From assembly GCF_011392075.1 (NCBI RefSeq), contig NZ_JAAJBV010000002.1:372001-436000 (forward strand): 64,000 nucleotides of DNA, written 5' to 3'. Positions within the stretch are counted from its first letter, which is position 1; the number at the start of each line of letters is the position of its first letter. The notes beneath the pieces were generated by a model. That model was not told where the DNA came from. It saw only the letters and a list, made by a program, of their open reading frames with translations, and did no database searches. Source of the DNA: Flavobacterium celericrescens. Lineage in GTDB: Bacteria > Bacteroidota > Bacteroidia > Flavobacteriales > Flavobacteriaceae. The translations under genes were made by a program, and so were the position numbers. Below are positions 54,043 through 63,325 of this stretch, piece by piece.

Positions 54043-54214
54043 ATACCAAGAACCTATAAAACACGTTTAAACTTACTTTAAATAAGGTTTTTAAAATCTA
54101 TAACATAAATAAACTATGAAATTTTAACAAAATGTACAGAAAATCTGTAAAATAGTTTCGTTTTACCTTTTTATTTTTATTGCGAAAATTTCATTAACTT
54201 TAAAAAAACATTTC

Positions 54215-54274
54215 ATGAGACTACAAATTAAATTCCTCCTCTCATTTCTTAGTATTGGCTTTTTATTCTTATGA
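54215..54274 (+). CDS. Possible 19-residue hydrophobic leader peptide
   Basis: The ATG at 54215 encodes 19 residues (MRLQIKFLLSFLSIGFLFL) and its stop overlaps the next ATG as ATGA (54271-54274). It may be a coupled leader peptide, or a chance frame or a remnant of a signal peptide. No independent support was found. Confidence 0.25.
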   Translation: MRLQIKFLLSFLSIGFLFL

Positions 54275-54544
54275 AAACAAAAGTTATTCTATTTTTTACA
54301 GCTATTTTATTAATTGCATGTTATTCTTTATATAATTCTGAACCTGATTTTTCAAGCAAAAAATACAATCAAGAAGAATGGATAAAAAATCCAAAAGGAA
54401 GAATTCATATGGTTAGTGATATAATTAGTCAAAAAAAATTAATTGAAAGATTCAGCTCAAATTCAAAATGAATTAGGTAAATCAAATGAGATCCCAAATA
54501 ATAATGAGTTGAAATATTTATTAGGATACCCTTTCAAACTTTAA
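54271..54544 (+). pseudogene. Frameshifted small lipoprotein gene (BamE/SmpA-like motif)
   Basis: The frame from ATG 54271 begins with a lipoprotein signal (LLIACYS, lipobox Cys at residue 17) and reads to a stop at 54469-54471. From about 54446 a second frame continues the same protein to a stop at 54542-54544: ...KDSAQIQNELGKSNE... ending YLLGYPFKL. Joined with one missing base near 54445 it gives LIGKDSAQIQNELGKSNE, close to the lGxtxxqvxxxLGxP motif of BamE/SmpA-like small lipoproteins. The gene is therefore probably broken, or there is a sequencing error. The function in Flavobacteria is unknown. Confidence 0.65.
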
Positions 54545-54607
54545 ATAACTATTATTATATTAGATATATGAGTGCATTTAATTTTATTTTTAATCCTTAA
54601 AATAGCT

Positions 54608-55048
54608 ATGAAAAAACATTTAACAATATTTGTATTATTTATTTCATTTAATCTGTTTTCTCAGACTATAGATAATATAAAAGTCAATGATACTGTTTAT
54701 ATTATTTTTGATGAGAAAGAAAGTTTTGATGATTTACATTTAAAAGTTTCTAAAAATAAATTTAATGAAATATATAGTTGTATTTTTCCTGACAATAACA
54801 CTTTAATTTTAGAAGTTCTTTTACAAAAAAACAGTAAAGAAATTTTCTATAAGAAAAAATCTTTTTTTGAAAAAATAAAATTAAAAACTATAAAACTTGA
54901 AAATATTCAAAAAGATGGATATGATAAGACATTAACTACTTTGTTTGAAAAAAAAGTTATAATCTATATCATAGATAAGGTAGAAATAAAAAGAAAAATT
55001 AAGATTAAACGCGCTTTTTTAAAAAATATTCCAAATATTAAGATGTAA
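54608..55048 (+). CDS. Exported protein of unknown function
   Basis: 146 residues with an N-terminal signal peptide ending FNLFSQ. The mature part is Lys-, Ile- and Asn-rich (FDEKESFDDLHLKV, KKSFFEKIKLKTIKLEN). No family is recognised. The gene is very AT-rich, with short spacers to its neighbours, and part of an accessory patch after gapA. Confidence 0.55.
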   Translation: MKKHLTIFVLFISFNLFSQTIDNIKVNDTVYIIFDEKESFDDLHLKVSKNKFNEIYSCIFPDNNTLILEVLLQKNSKEIFYKKKSFFEKIKLKTIKLENIQKDGYDKTLTTLFEKKVIIYIIDKVEIKRKIKIKRAFLKNIPNIKM

Positions 55049-55095
55049 CTAATATAGTCTTACTATAATAAAATACTTTGCAATAGAAACAAGTT

Positions 55096-55713
55096 ATGAA
55101 AAAAATATTTTTAATTGTTCTTATAATGTTTATTTATTCTTGTTCTACAAATAAACCAAAAGAACAAACTAACGACAACAACTCTAATTTAACCAAAATA
55201 GAAAAAACCATTGTTAATGATTTTTTAGATAAGGAATTAATAAAGGAGCGGTACAAAAATTATAAAGACTTTGAAATTATAGTTATTGAAGAAGCTTTAA
55301 TAAAAACAAAACCTCTTGCAGATTATGAATTTAATTACAAATATAAAAATAGTTGGGGAAGTTCTATTAAGGAGTGGATTATAGATAGCTTACAAATTAA
55401 AAAAATAAAAAATCAATTAAAAAACGAAGATGTTTATCATTGGAAAGTATCAGATTTTAAGAATCTAAAAGTAAAAATATTAAAGCATGAAGAATTAAGA
55501 AAAACAACAAATACAGGAGAATATCTTCAAAATAATTTAATAATTTATTTATCAAAACCTTTGATTATTGATAAAAATAATGTTTTGATAAGTTTTGAAA
55601 TAGGTGATGGTGGATTTGGTTTTTATCCAATTACTCATTTTACTGTATTAATGAGAAAAATTAATAACAAATGGGTTGAAAACGGTTACTATGAAGATGG
55701 TGTTTTTAATTAA
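55096..55713 (+). CDS. Lipoprotein of unknown function
   Basis: 205 residues starting MKKIFLIVLIMFIYSCSTNK, a clear lipobox with Cys at residue 16. The next residues are Asn/Gln/Lys-rich, then a folded part with two segments (KIEKTIVNDFLDKELI; LISFEIGDGGFGFYPITHFTVLMRKINN). No named family is recognised. It is probably anchored in a membrane. Low GC, as for its neighbours. Confidence 0.6.
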   Translation: MKKIFLIVLIMFIYSCSTNKPKEQTNDNNSNLTKIEKTIVNDFLDKELIKERYKNYKDFEIIVIEEALIKTKPLADYEFNYKYKNSWGSSIKEWIIDSLQIKKIKNQLKNEDVYHWKVSDFKNLKVKILKHEELRKTTNTGEYLQNNLIIYLSKPLIIDKNNVLISFEIGDGGFGFYPITHFTVLMRKINNKWVENGYYEDGVFN

Positions 55714-55758
55714 AATTTCTTTATTTTTAGTTACATGTAAAAAACTTAATGAATAAAT

Positions 55759-55881
55759 ATGAAATTTAAAATTGATGACTTCAACTTAAGTCTTTTCTTG
55801 TGGCAACTTTTTATCTTTATTTTTACAATTTTATTGATCTATTTATTTTATAAATTCATAAAAGGTTTCAAAAAAAGATAA
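55759..55881 (+). CDS. 40-residue single-pass membrane protein
   Basis: ATG 55759 to TAA 55879-55881 encodes MKFKIDDFNLSLFLWQL followed by a hydrophobic segment (FIFIFTILLIYLFYKF, about residues 18-33) and a basic tail KGFKKR. Type and topology (Lys/Arg-rich C-terminus inside) are consistent with a real small membrane protein. It is followed by a terminator at 55903, which supports transcription to this point. Confidence 0.5.
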   Translation: MKFKIDDFNLSLFLWQLFIFIFTILLIYLFYKFIKGFKKR

Positions 55882-55902
55882 TAATTTAAAAACAGAAAAA
55901 AC

Positions 55903-55930
55903 AAAAAGTCCCGAAAAATTGGGACTTTTT
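55903..55930 (+). terminator. Terminator after the accessory patch
   Basis: AAAAAGTCCC and GGGACTTTTT, a perfect 10-bp stem with an 8-nt loop. A-rich before, T-rich in the right arm; may act in both directions between convergent genes. Confidence 0.85.
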
Positions 55931-56009
55931 GCATCTTATTACTTCATCTTGAAGCAGTATTTATGACATGAAAAAATAAAAGCTTATAAGAAATTTAGCA
56001 GAGTTCTTT

Positions 56010-56561
56010 CTATTTTTTCAACAAGCCATCTAATAATTCTCTAAACTCTTTGTTATCCCAATTTGCTGGTCCAGAAAAATCAACAGCAATTCTACCTTTA
56101 CTACTAATAACGTAAGTTTGTGGAATAATTGCATCCGAAAAATATTTAGGAGGTGTTCTTAAATAAAAGTACAGCGGAAAATAAAAATTATTATCAGAGA
56201 AATAATCACTTATCATTTTATGATTATCATTTGAAACAAAAATAAAATTCATTTTAGTATTATAATCCTCATAAATCTTCTTTAATGAATGAAGTTGATA
56301 TAGACTTTCTTTTGATTTTGTTGAAACAAAAACTAACATTAATACTTTACCTTTATATTTTTTAAAATATAATTCATCACCATCAATTGTATACAAAGGC
56401 CACGTGTATGAAGTAAATACATTTTGTTCTGCATATGGAACAAAACTTGGCTTATCATAAGTATTTGAAATAATTTTTTCATATGCTAATTTTCCATAGA
56501 AAATCACAACTAAAAAAATTATTATTCCAAAAAGACCAAATTTTAATATTTTCTTATTCAT
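56010..56561 (-). CDS. Thioredoxin-fold protein without CxxC
   Basis: 183 residues with one N-terminal membrane helix (about 8-25) and a TlpA/AhpC-like domain: YTIDGDELYFKKYKGKVLMLVFVS, cis-Pro in IIPQTYVISSKGRI. Where the family has WCxxC the sequence reads FVSTKSKES (78-86), so both active cysteines are gone. A redox role is unlikely; a binding role or decay is possible. ATG 56561 is chosen because the frame upstream only offers TTG. Confidence 0.7.
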   Translation of the reverse strand: MNKKILKFGLFGIIIFLVVIFYGKLAYEKIISNTYDKPSFVPYAEQNVFTSYTWPLYTIDGDELYFKKYKGKVLMLVFVSTKSKESLYQLHSLKKIYEDYNTKMNFIFVSNDNHKMISDYFSDNNFYFPLYFYLRTPPKYFSDAIIPQTYVISSKGRIAVDFSGPANWDNKEFRELLDGLLKK

Positions 56562-56584
56562 TTTCAACTTATTATTAAATATAA

Positions 56585-57988
56585 TTATTTACGCTGTGTC
56601 AAATAGTAAATTGGAATACCTGTTAGCATAATCAAAACACCCCAACCACAAGTTGCAAACTTAGTAAACAATAACGCAACACTCAAAGCTAACGCAATAA
56701 TTATGTATAACATTGGTAAAAAAGGATAACCAAAAGCTTTATATGGTCTTTCGACATTAGGCCTTTTCTTACGAAGAATAAAAATACCATAAATGGTTAG
56801 GATGTAAAAAATCAAAACAATAATTACAACAAAATCTAACAAATCACCATATTTTCCAGTTAAACACAATGCTGAAGCCCAAAAACACTGTGCCCAAAGC
56901 GCCCATGATGGTACACTTGCATAGTTCAAATTAGCTGCTTTTTTAAAAAACAAACCATCTTTTGCCATAGTGTAATAAACGCGAGCTCCTGCCATTATTA
57001 ATCCATTATTACAGGCAAACGTGGAAATCATTATCATTACAGCAATAATTATTGTTCCAACAGGTCCAAAAATATTTTGAGAAGCCACAACCGCAACTCT
57101 ATCAGAAGGTGCCGTTGCAATATCTTGAAGTGGCACTACAGACAAATACATCACATTTGCTAACACATAAATTAAGGAAACTATAAAGGTTCCCAAAAAC
57201 AGACTTAAACCAACATTGCGTTGCGGGTTTTTGATTTCTCCAGCAATAAAAGTAACTCCGTTCCATGCATCGCTTGAAAACACAGAACCTACCATAGCTG
57301 CAGAAATAGCAGAAATTATAGTAGTTCCCGCTATTGAAGACCATAAACCAGTATCTTTATCAAAAGATTGTAGCACAAAAGCATTTTCCCAATTCGCATT
57401 CCAAATATCAGCTTTTGCACCATAAATAAAACCAAAAACGATTAATCCTATTAAAGATAGTATTTTTATAATAGTCAAAATAGTTTGCAGTAATTTACTG
57501 TCTTTTACTCCTCTACTATTCAAATAGGTTAGAAAAATAATCGTTATGATAGAAACTACTTGAGCTGCATTTAATTTGAAAAAGCTTATTTCAAACAAAA
57601 TATTCTCATCACTCAATGGCGGATATAAATAGGCTGCAAACTTAGAAAAAGCAACTCCTACTGCTGCAATAGTACCCGTTTGAATTACTGCAAAAAAGCT
57701 CCAACCATATAGAAAAGCTATTAATTTATTATAAGCTTCTTTTAAATAAACATATTGCCCTCCAGCTTTTGGAAACATAGCACTTAGTTCGCCATAACTA
57801 ACAGCAGCAATGATTGTAATTACACTTGTTAATAACCAAATAGCAATTAACCAACCTGCAGAGCCTACTTGCCTAACAATATCGGCACTTACAATAAATA
57901 TTCCTGAACCAATCATAGAACCAACTACAAGCATGGTTCCGTCTAATAATCCTAATTCTTTTTTAAATTCTTTTTCGTTTTCCTCCAT
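56585..57988 (-). CDS. APC-family amino acid permease
   Basis: 467 residues with 12 predicted helices. GSMIGSGIFIVSADIV near the start is the APC substrate-binding motif GSGIF; GGQYVYLKEAYNKLIAFLYGW follows. C-terminal FILRKKRPNVERPYKAFGYP is typical of the LAT/serine-threonine exchanger group. The amino acid is not known. It is separated from acnB by a terminator (58034). Confidence 0.9.
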   Translation of the reverse strand: MEENEKEFKKELGLLDGTMLVVGSMIGSGIFIVSADIVRQVGSAGWLIAIWLLTSVITIIAAVSYGELSAMFPKAGGQYVYLKEAYNKLIAFLYGWSFFAVIQTGTIAAVGVAFSKFAAYLYPPLSDENILFEISFFKLNAAQVVSIITIIFLTYLNSRGVKDSKLLQTILTIIKILSLIGLIVFGFIYGAKADIWNANWENAFVLQSFDKDTGLWSSIAGTTIISAISAAMVGSVFSSDAWNGVTFIAGEIKNPQRNVGLSLFLGTFIVSLIYVLANVMYLSVVPLQDIATAPSDRVAVVASQNIFGPVGTIIIAVMIMISTFACNNGLIMAGARVYYTMAKDGLFFKKAANLNYASVPSWALWAQCFWASALCLTGKYGDLLDFVVIIVLIFYILTIYGIFILRKKRPNVERPYKAFGYPFLPMLYIIIALALSVALLFTKFATCGWGVLIMLTGIPIYYLTQRK

Positions 57989-58033
57989 AGTTAGTTTGTA
58001 TAGTTTTGATAAAGATAAAAAAAGAAATCAAAC

Positions 58034-58061
58034 AAAAAAACTCCCACAAATGTGGGAGTTT
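58034..58061 (-). terminator. Terminator after acnB
   Basis: AACTCCCACA and TGTGGGAGTT with a 2-nt loop; on the minus strand followed by a T run. It lies between acnB and the permease gene. Confidence 0.9.
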
Positions 58062-58083
58062 AGTTTAACTATTGATTTGAATG

Positions 58084-60873
58084 TTATCCTACCAATAACT
58101 TGTGAGATGGTGCAAATTTTGTCAAATTAATACCTTCTACAGCTTTGATATATTCTTCGATTGAAGGCGTTCTACCTAAAATTGTTGATAAAACTACAAC
58201 AGGAGTAGAAGATAAAAGAGACTCTCCTTTTTTCTCTGCCGAATCCTCAACTACCCTTCCTTGAAATAAACGAGTTGAAGTAGCCATAACTGTATCTCCT
58301 TTAGAAGCTTTCTCTTGGTTACCCATACAAAGATTACAACCTGGACGCTCTAAGTACAACATATTTTCATATTCAGTACGCGCTACTGCTTTTGGATTTT
58401 TATCATCAAATTCAAAACCAGAATATTTTTGTAAAACTTCCCAATCTCCTTCTGCTTTTAACTCATCTACAATATTATATGTTGGTGGCGCAACAACAAG
58501 TGGTGCTTTAAATTCAACTTTACCATTTTGCTTTTCAATATTCTTAAGCATTTGGGCTAATATTTTCATATCACCTTTATGCACCATACATGAACCTATG
58601 AATCCTAAATCTACTTTTTTATCGCCACCATAGAAAGAAAGCGGACGAATCGTATCGTGAGTATAACGTTTTGAAACATCTTTATTGTTTACATCAGGAT
58701 CAGCAATCATTGGTTCAGCAATTAAATCTAAATCAACTTCAACTTCTGCATAATACTTAGCATTTGCATCTGGTCTAAGTGCTGGTTGCTCACCAGAACG
58801 AATTTCGGCAATTCTTTTATTCGCTTTATCAATTAACCCTTGTAAAACTTTTTTACTATTATCCATTCCTTTATCAATCATGATTTGGATTCTAGATTTA
58901 GCAATTTCTAATGATTCTATTAGTGTTTCATCTTCTGAAATACAGATAGAAGCTTTTGCTTTCATTTCAGCCGTCCAATCTGTAAAAGTAAATGCTTGGT
59001 CAGCTGTTAATGTTCCAATATGTACTTCTATAATTCTACCTTGGAATACATTTTCTCCTCCAAACTTTTGTAACATTTGAGCTTGAGTAGCATGAACAAC
59101 ATCTCTGAAATCCATGTAGCTTTTCATTTCTCCTTTGAAAGTTACCTTTACAGAATCTGGAATTGGCATTGAAGCTTCACCTGTAGCAAGAGCCAAAGCT
59201 ACTGTTCCTGAATCTGCTCCAAATGCAACTCCTTTAGACATTCTTGTATGTGAATCCCCACCAATAATGATTGCTCTATCATCAACAGTGATGTCATTTA
59301 ATACTTTATGAATAACGTCTGTCATTGCATGGTACACTCCTTTTGGGTCACGAGCAGTAATTAAACCAAAATCATTCATAAACTGCATTAATTTTGGAAT
59401 ATTAGCTTGTGCTTTTTTATCCCAAACTGAAGCAGTGTGACATCCCGATTGGTAAGCACCATCAACAATAGGAGAAATAACAGTTGCTGCCATTGATTCT
59501 AATTCTTGAGCAGTCATTAAACCTGTTGTATCTTGAGAACCAACAATGTTTACTGTAACACGCACATCTGAACCCGCATGTAATACTTTTCCTGGAGTTG
59601 TTCCAACAGCATTTCTATTGAAAATTTTCTCAACAGCAGTTAATCCTTGGCCTTCGTGGCTAATTTCTTTTGATGGAGCAAAAACAAGTGGTGTATCAAT
59701 TCCTAACGTTTTTGCTGCAAAAGTTTGAATTTTTTTACCAAAAACAATCGCATATGAACCACCAGCTTTGATGAATTCCATTTTTTGAGGTGTAAAAGCT
59801 TTTGAAATATCAATCAATTCTTTTTCACCATTGTATAATTTTTTAGTTTTTGTATTAATGGTTAAAACAGTACCTGTTGCTACTGAATAAACTTGCTCTA
59901 ATATTGGCTCACCATTAGCATCACGAACGATTTCCCCATTTGCATCGGTTTTCTTAACCCAGTTTTTTAAATCGATTCCGATACCACCGGTAACATCTAC
60001 TGTAGTAAGGAAAATTGGAGAAATACCATTCGTTCCACCAACGATTGGCGCAAAGTTTACAAATGGAATATAAGGACTTGCTTGTTTTCCCGTCCAAAGT
60101 GCTACGTTGTTTACTCCTGACATTCTAGAAGAACCAACACCCATTGTTCCTTTTTCAGCAATCAACATTACACTTTTATCAGGATGTTGTGCCTGAAGCG
60201 CTTTAATTTCCTCTTGCGCTTGAGGCGTAATCATACATTTTCCATGTAATTCACGGTCAGAACGAGAATGTGCTTGATTTCCTGGCGATAGTAAATCTGT
60301 CGAAATATCACCTTCTCCAGCAATGAATGTAACCACTTTTATTTCTTCTGCAACTTCAGGTAGTTTTGTAAAAAACTCAGCTTTTGCATAACTCTCCAAA
60401 ATATCTTTAGCAATTGCATTGCCATTTTGATAAGCTTCTTTTAATCGGTCAGTATCAGCTTCATATAAATAAACTTGCGTTTTTAATACATCTGCAGCTT
60501 CTTTTGCAACAGTAATATCATTTCCTAAAGCCAAATCCAATAGCACACCAATTGATGGACCTCCTTTCATGTGCGACAATAATTCTAGAGCAAAAGCCGG
60601 CGAAATTTCATTTACTACAGCTTGTCCTAAAATAATCTCTTTTAAAAATTTAGCCTTAACAACAGCTGCACTAGTAGTTCCAGGCAGTGTATTATAAATA
60701 AAGAATTTTAAAGAATCTTCTCTATTTACGTTGTTAACATCTTTAATTTGCGCAATAATTTCACTTAATAATTCAGCATTATCAATTGGTTTAGGATGAA
60801 GACCTTGACCTTTACGCTCTTCGATTTCTTTAATGTACTCGTTATAAAGTTTCATTTCAATATCTAATGACAT
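58084..60873 (-). CDS. acnB: Aconitate hydratase B / 2-methylisocitrate dehydratase
   Basis: 929 residues; an N-terminal HEAT-like domain (about 1-170) then swivel and catalytic domains. The 4Fe-4S cysteines are in FIGSCMVHKGDM and PGCNLCMGNQ; TASVWDKKAQ and GDSHTRMSKGVAFGADSG are typical AcnB segments. It interconverts citrate and isocitrate in the TCA cycle and may act in the methylcitrate pathway, in line with the mutAB genes. Its promoter box lies at 60917. Confidence 0.96.
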   Translation of the reverse strand: MSLDIEMKLYNEYIKEIEERKGQGLHPKPIDNAELLSEIIAQIKDVNNVNREDSLKFFIYNTLPGTTSAAVVKAKFLKEIILGQAVVNEISPAFALELLSHMKGGPSIGVLLDLALGNDITVAKEAADVLKTQVYLYEADTDRLKEAYQNGNAIAKDILESYAKAEFFTKLPEVAEEIKVVTFIAGEGDISTDLLSPGNQAHSRSDRELHGKCMITPQAQEEIKALQAQHPDKSVMLIAEKGTMGVGSSRMSGVNNVALWTGKQASPYIPFVNFAPIVGGTNGISPIFLTTVDVTGGIGIDLKNWVKKTDANGEIVRDANGEPILEQVYSVATGTVLTINTKTKKLYNGEKELIDISKAFTPQKMEFIKAGGSYAIVFGKKIQTFAAKTLGIDTPLVFAPSKEISHEGQGLTAVEKIFNRNAVGTTPGKVLHAGSDVRVTVNIVGSQDTTGLMTAQELESMAATVISPIVDGAYQSGCHTASVWDKKAQANIPKLMQFMNDFGLITARDPKGVYHAMTDVIHKVLNDITVDDRAIIIGGDSHTRMSKGVAFGADSGTVALALATGEASMPIPDSVKVTFKGEMKSYMDFRDVVHATQAQMLQKFGGENVFQGRIIEVHIGTLTADQAFTFTDWTAEMKAKASICISEDETLIESLEIAKSRIQIMIDKGMDNSKKVLQGLIDKANKRIAEIRSGEQPALRPDANAKYYAEVEVDLDLIAEPMIADPDVNNKDVSKRYTHDTIRPLSFYGGDKKVDLGFIGSCMVHKGDMKILAQMLKNIEKQNGKVEFKAPLVVAPPTYNIVDELKAEGDWEVLQKYSGFEFDDKNPKAVARTEYENMLYLERPGCNLCMGNQEKASKGDTVMATSTRLFQGRVVEDSAEKKGESLLSSTPVVVLSTILGRTPSIEEYIKAVEGINLTKFAPSHKLLVG

Positions 60874-60916
60874 AATATAAATATGTTTAATTTGTTTGTT
60901 TGTTTTTCAATAGCCA

Positions 60917-60924
60917 CAAATTTA
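60917..60924 (-). promoter_or_regulatory. Promoter -7 box for acnB
   Basis: TAAATTTG on the minus strand, 43 nt upstream of the acnB ATG. Confidence 0.45.
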
Positions 60925-61133
60925 AGAAATCTTAATGAGATTTAAAAATTTTTAATAAAACGTCTGATTAAAAGAATTATTATTTAAAAAGATTCTATTT
61001 TACTACTAATATTTCAATAAAAAACTTTAAAAAGTCAATTTATTGAATAATTCGTATTTTAAAAACAAAGTATTGCTAATTTGTCAAAAAAGTATATTTA
61101 ATTTTAATATACTGATAATTCAATTACACAATT

Positions 61134-62240
61134 TTAGATTTTATCTCTTAGATTCATCATCGGTTTTTCGTAAAAACGATATAAAATATAAGCCATTAAA
61201 AATGTAATCATTAAATAAAGAATTGTAAAAAAGTGTCTTTGATGTGAAGTTAATACTGTTGTATCAACAAAGTATTTCATCAATTGTAAGATTACACTGT
61301 AATGAATTAAATATATAGCGTAAGAAATTTTACTAACAAACACAATTGGATTTTTAAGAAAAGAATTTGACAATTTCCATTCGGAAAAAATCGGAAAAAA
61401 GAAAGCAAACCCAAGAGAAGTAAGCGGTAAATATAGTACATTCCAGAAAAACGGACTCTGTTCAATTCTCAAATTTGAAGATGAAATTCCGAAAAGTAGA
61501 AAGAAAAATATTCCAATTCCTAAAAAAAGAAAAAGCTCTTTATATTTCTTCCAAAAAGCTTCAAAATTAAAACGAATCCAAGCGGTTAAAACACCAACTA
61601 AAATAGCATCAATTCTATAAATTACAATTGATTTCAAATTTGAATTCCAATCGGTTAAATTTGAAATAGTGCATGTTGCATTAAAAATAACCTTTGTAAA
61701 AAAGAAAACAATTAATAACAGAAAAACTATAATTAAAAAACGTTTTGACTTATTTTTTACAAACCCAAAAGTTCCAAAAAACAAAGCAAAAGGCAACAAC
61801 AAATAAGCAAATTCTTCAACTGACAAACTCCATGATTCTGGAAAAAAAATTGGCGATTTATGTATAAAATTTTGTAAAAAAACGAAATGCAAACCAACAT
61901 TATCAACTTGATAACCAATAAAAAATGCGATGAAAATATTAGCTATTAAAACCAAATAATAGTTGGGCAATGTTCGAAACCATCTTCGTTTTAAAAAATG
62001 AAAAACAGTTTTTAATGTAAATGAATCTGAGACATAAGATTGGTATAAAATAGAACCTATAAGAAAGCCACTCAAAACAAAAAAAAGTTCTACTCCCCAA
62101 AATCCAAAAAGTTCTAGTACTGAGACAATAAAATTATTACTTTTTGGATAAATCCATAACACATGCGAACTCACAACCATTAAAATAGCGGAAGCTCTTA
62201 ACACATCTAAACCAAAAATTCTGTTTTGTGAATTTGCCAT
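61134..62240 (-). CDS. Acyltransferase family 3 (OafA-like) membrane protein
   Basis: 368 residues with about ten membrane helices. It begins GLDVLRASAILMVVSSH, with the conserved LR and catalytic His (SHV), then FGFWGVELFFVLSGFLIGS, and SLSVEEFAYLLLPF. Such proteins O-acylate surface sugars or lipids. The ATG 62240 is used; an extra upstream codon (TTG) is in frame but not needed. No glycosyltransferase cluster surrounds it. Confidence 0.88.
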   Translation of the reverse strand: MANSQNRIFGLDVLRASAILMVVSSHVLWIYPKSNNFIVSVLELFGFWGVELFFVLSGFLIGSILYQSYVSDSFTLKTVFHFLKRRWFRTLPNYYLVLIANIFIAFFIGYQVDNVGLHFVFLQNFIHKSPIFFPESWSLSVEEFAYLLLPFALFFGTFGFVKNKSKRFLIIVFLLLIVFFFTKVIFNATCTISNLTDWNSNLKSIVIYRIDAILVGVLTAWIRFNFEAFWKKYKELFLFLGIGIFFFLLFGISSSNLRIEQSPFFWNVLYLPLTSLGFAFFFPIFSEWKLSNSFLKNPIVFVSKISYAIYLIHYSVILQLMKYFVDTTVLTSHQRHFFTILYLMITFLMAYILYRFYEKPMMNLRDKI

Positions 62241-62272
62241 CAAATAGTTGAAATTGATTCATAAAAGTAATA

Positions 62273-62298
62273 AAAAAAGCTGTCTAAAACAGCTTTTT
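62273..62298 (-). terminator. Terminator after moxR (overlaps its last codons)
   Basis: AAAAGCTGT and ACAGCTTTT with a 5-nt loop. The right arm encodes the last residues of MoxR (KKLF) and its TAG stop lies in the loop. Confidence 0.8.
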
Positions 62299-63237
62299 AA
62301 TAATATCTTCTTCTGAAATTCCCTCGGCATCAGCTTTGTAGTTTTTTACAATTCTATGACGTAGAATTCCAGTTGCAACTGCTTGAACATCTTCTATATC
62401 AGGTGAAAACTTTCCATTGAAGGCAGCATTTGTTTTTGCGGCTAAAATTAAATTCTGAGAAGCTCTTGGACCTGCTCCCCAATCGATATAGGTTTTCACA
62501 TAATCATTTGACAATGAATTATCTGGACGCGTTTTACTTACTAATGAAACTGCATATTCTATAACATTATCAGCAACAGGAATTTTACGAATTACATTTT
62601 GAAAATCAATAATTTCTTGTGCTGAAAACAACGGATTTACTACAGGTTTCAAATCAGAAGTGGTTGCTTTTACCACATCAACTTCTTCTCGAAAGCTTGG
62701 GTAATCTAATTTTATGGCAAACATAAAACGGTCTAATTGAGCTTCTGGTAATGGATAAGTTCCTTCTTGTTCAATTGGATTTTGAGTTGCCAAAACAAAA
62801 TAAGGCAAATCTAATTTATAATGATGCCCCGCAACAGTTACCGCACGCTCTTGCATAGCTTCCAATAACGCTGCTTGTGTTTTTGGTGGTGTTCTATTAA
62901 TTTCATCTGCCAAAATAATATTTGAAAATATTGGCCCTTTAATAAATTTAAAGTGACGACTTTCATCTAAAATTTCACTTCCTAAAATATCAGAAGGCAT
63001 TAAATCTGGTGTAAATTGAATTCGTTTAAAATCTAACCCTAAAGCCTGAGAAATTGTATTCACCATTAAGGTTTTGGCTAATCCAGGAACACCAACCAAC
63101 AAGGCATGTCCTCCAGAAAATATACTCAAAATAATTTGATGAACAACTTCATCTTGACCTACGATTACTTTAGCAATTTCTTGTTTTAATGCTTTTTGTC
63201 TTTGAACTAATTCTTGAATGGCTACTACGTCTGACAT
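62284..63237 (-). CDS. moxR: MoxR-family AAA ATPase
   Basis: 317 residues: Walker A GVPGLAKTLMVN, Walker B ILADEINRTPPKTQAALLEAMQE (part), sensor-1 FVLATQNPIEQEGTYPLPEAQLDRF, and C-terminal AAA lid. MoxR works with von Willebrand factor A proteins in envelope and stress functions; the expected bat/vWA genes would lie beyond the next gene and are not seen. ATG 63237 is chosen over a longer frame. The isomerase gene upstream ends with its own terminator at 63291. Confidence 0.93.
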   Translation of the reverse strand: MSDVVAIQELVQRQKALKQEIAKVIVGQDEVVHQIILSIFSGGHALLVGVPGLAKTLMVNTISQALGLDFKRIQFTPDLMPSDILGSEILDESRHFKFIKGPIFSNIILADEINRTPPKTQAALLEAMQERAVTVAGHHYKLDLPYFVLATQNPIEQEGTYPLPEAQLDRFMFAIKLDYPSFREEVDVVKATTSDLKPVVNPLFSAQEIIDFQNVIRKIPVADNVIEYAVSLVSKTRPDNSLSNDYVKTYIDWGAGPRASQNLILAAKTNAAFNGKFSPDIEDVQAVATGILRHRIVKNYKADAEGISEEDIIKKLF

Positions 63238-63290
63238 ATTGATACTAGAATTTAGAAAATTGAATTTAATTATGAAACGTCTAAAATAAT

Positions 63291-63320
63291 AAAAAACCCT
63301 CTGAAAATTCAAAGGGTTAG
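63291..63320 (-). terminator. Terminator after the parvulin-type isomerase
   Basis: AAACCCT and AGGGTT pair with a loop of about 12 nt, on the minus strand just after the isomerase stop. Confidence 0.6.
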
Positions 63321-63325
63321 TCAAT

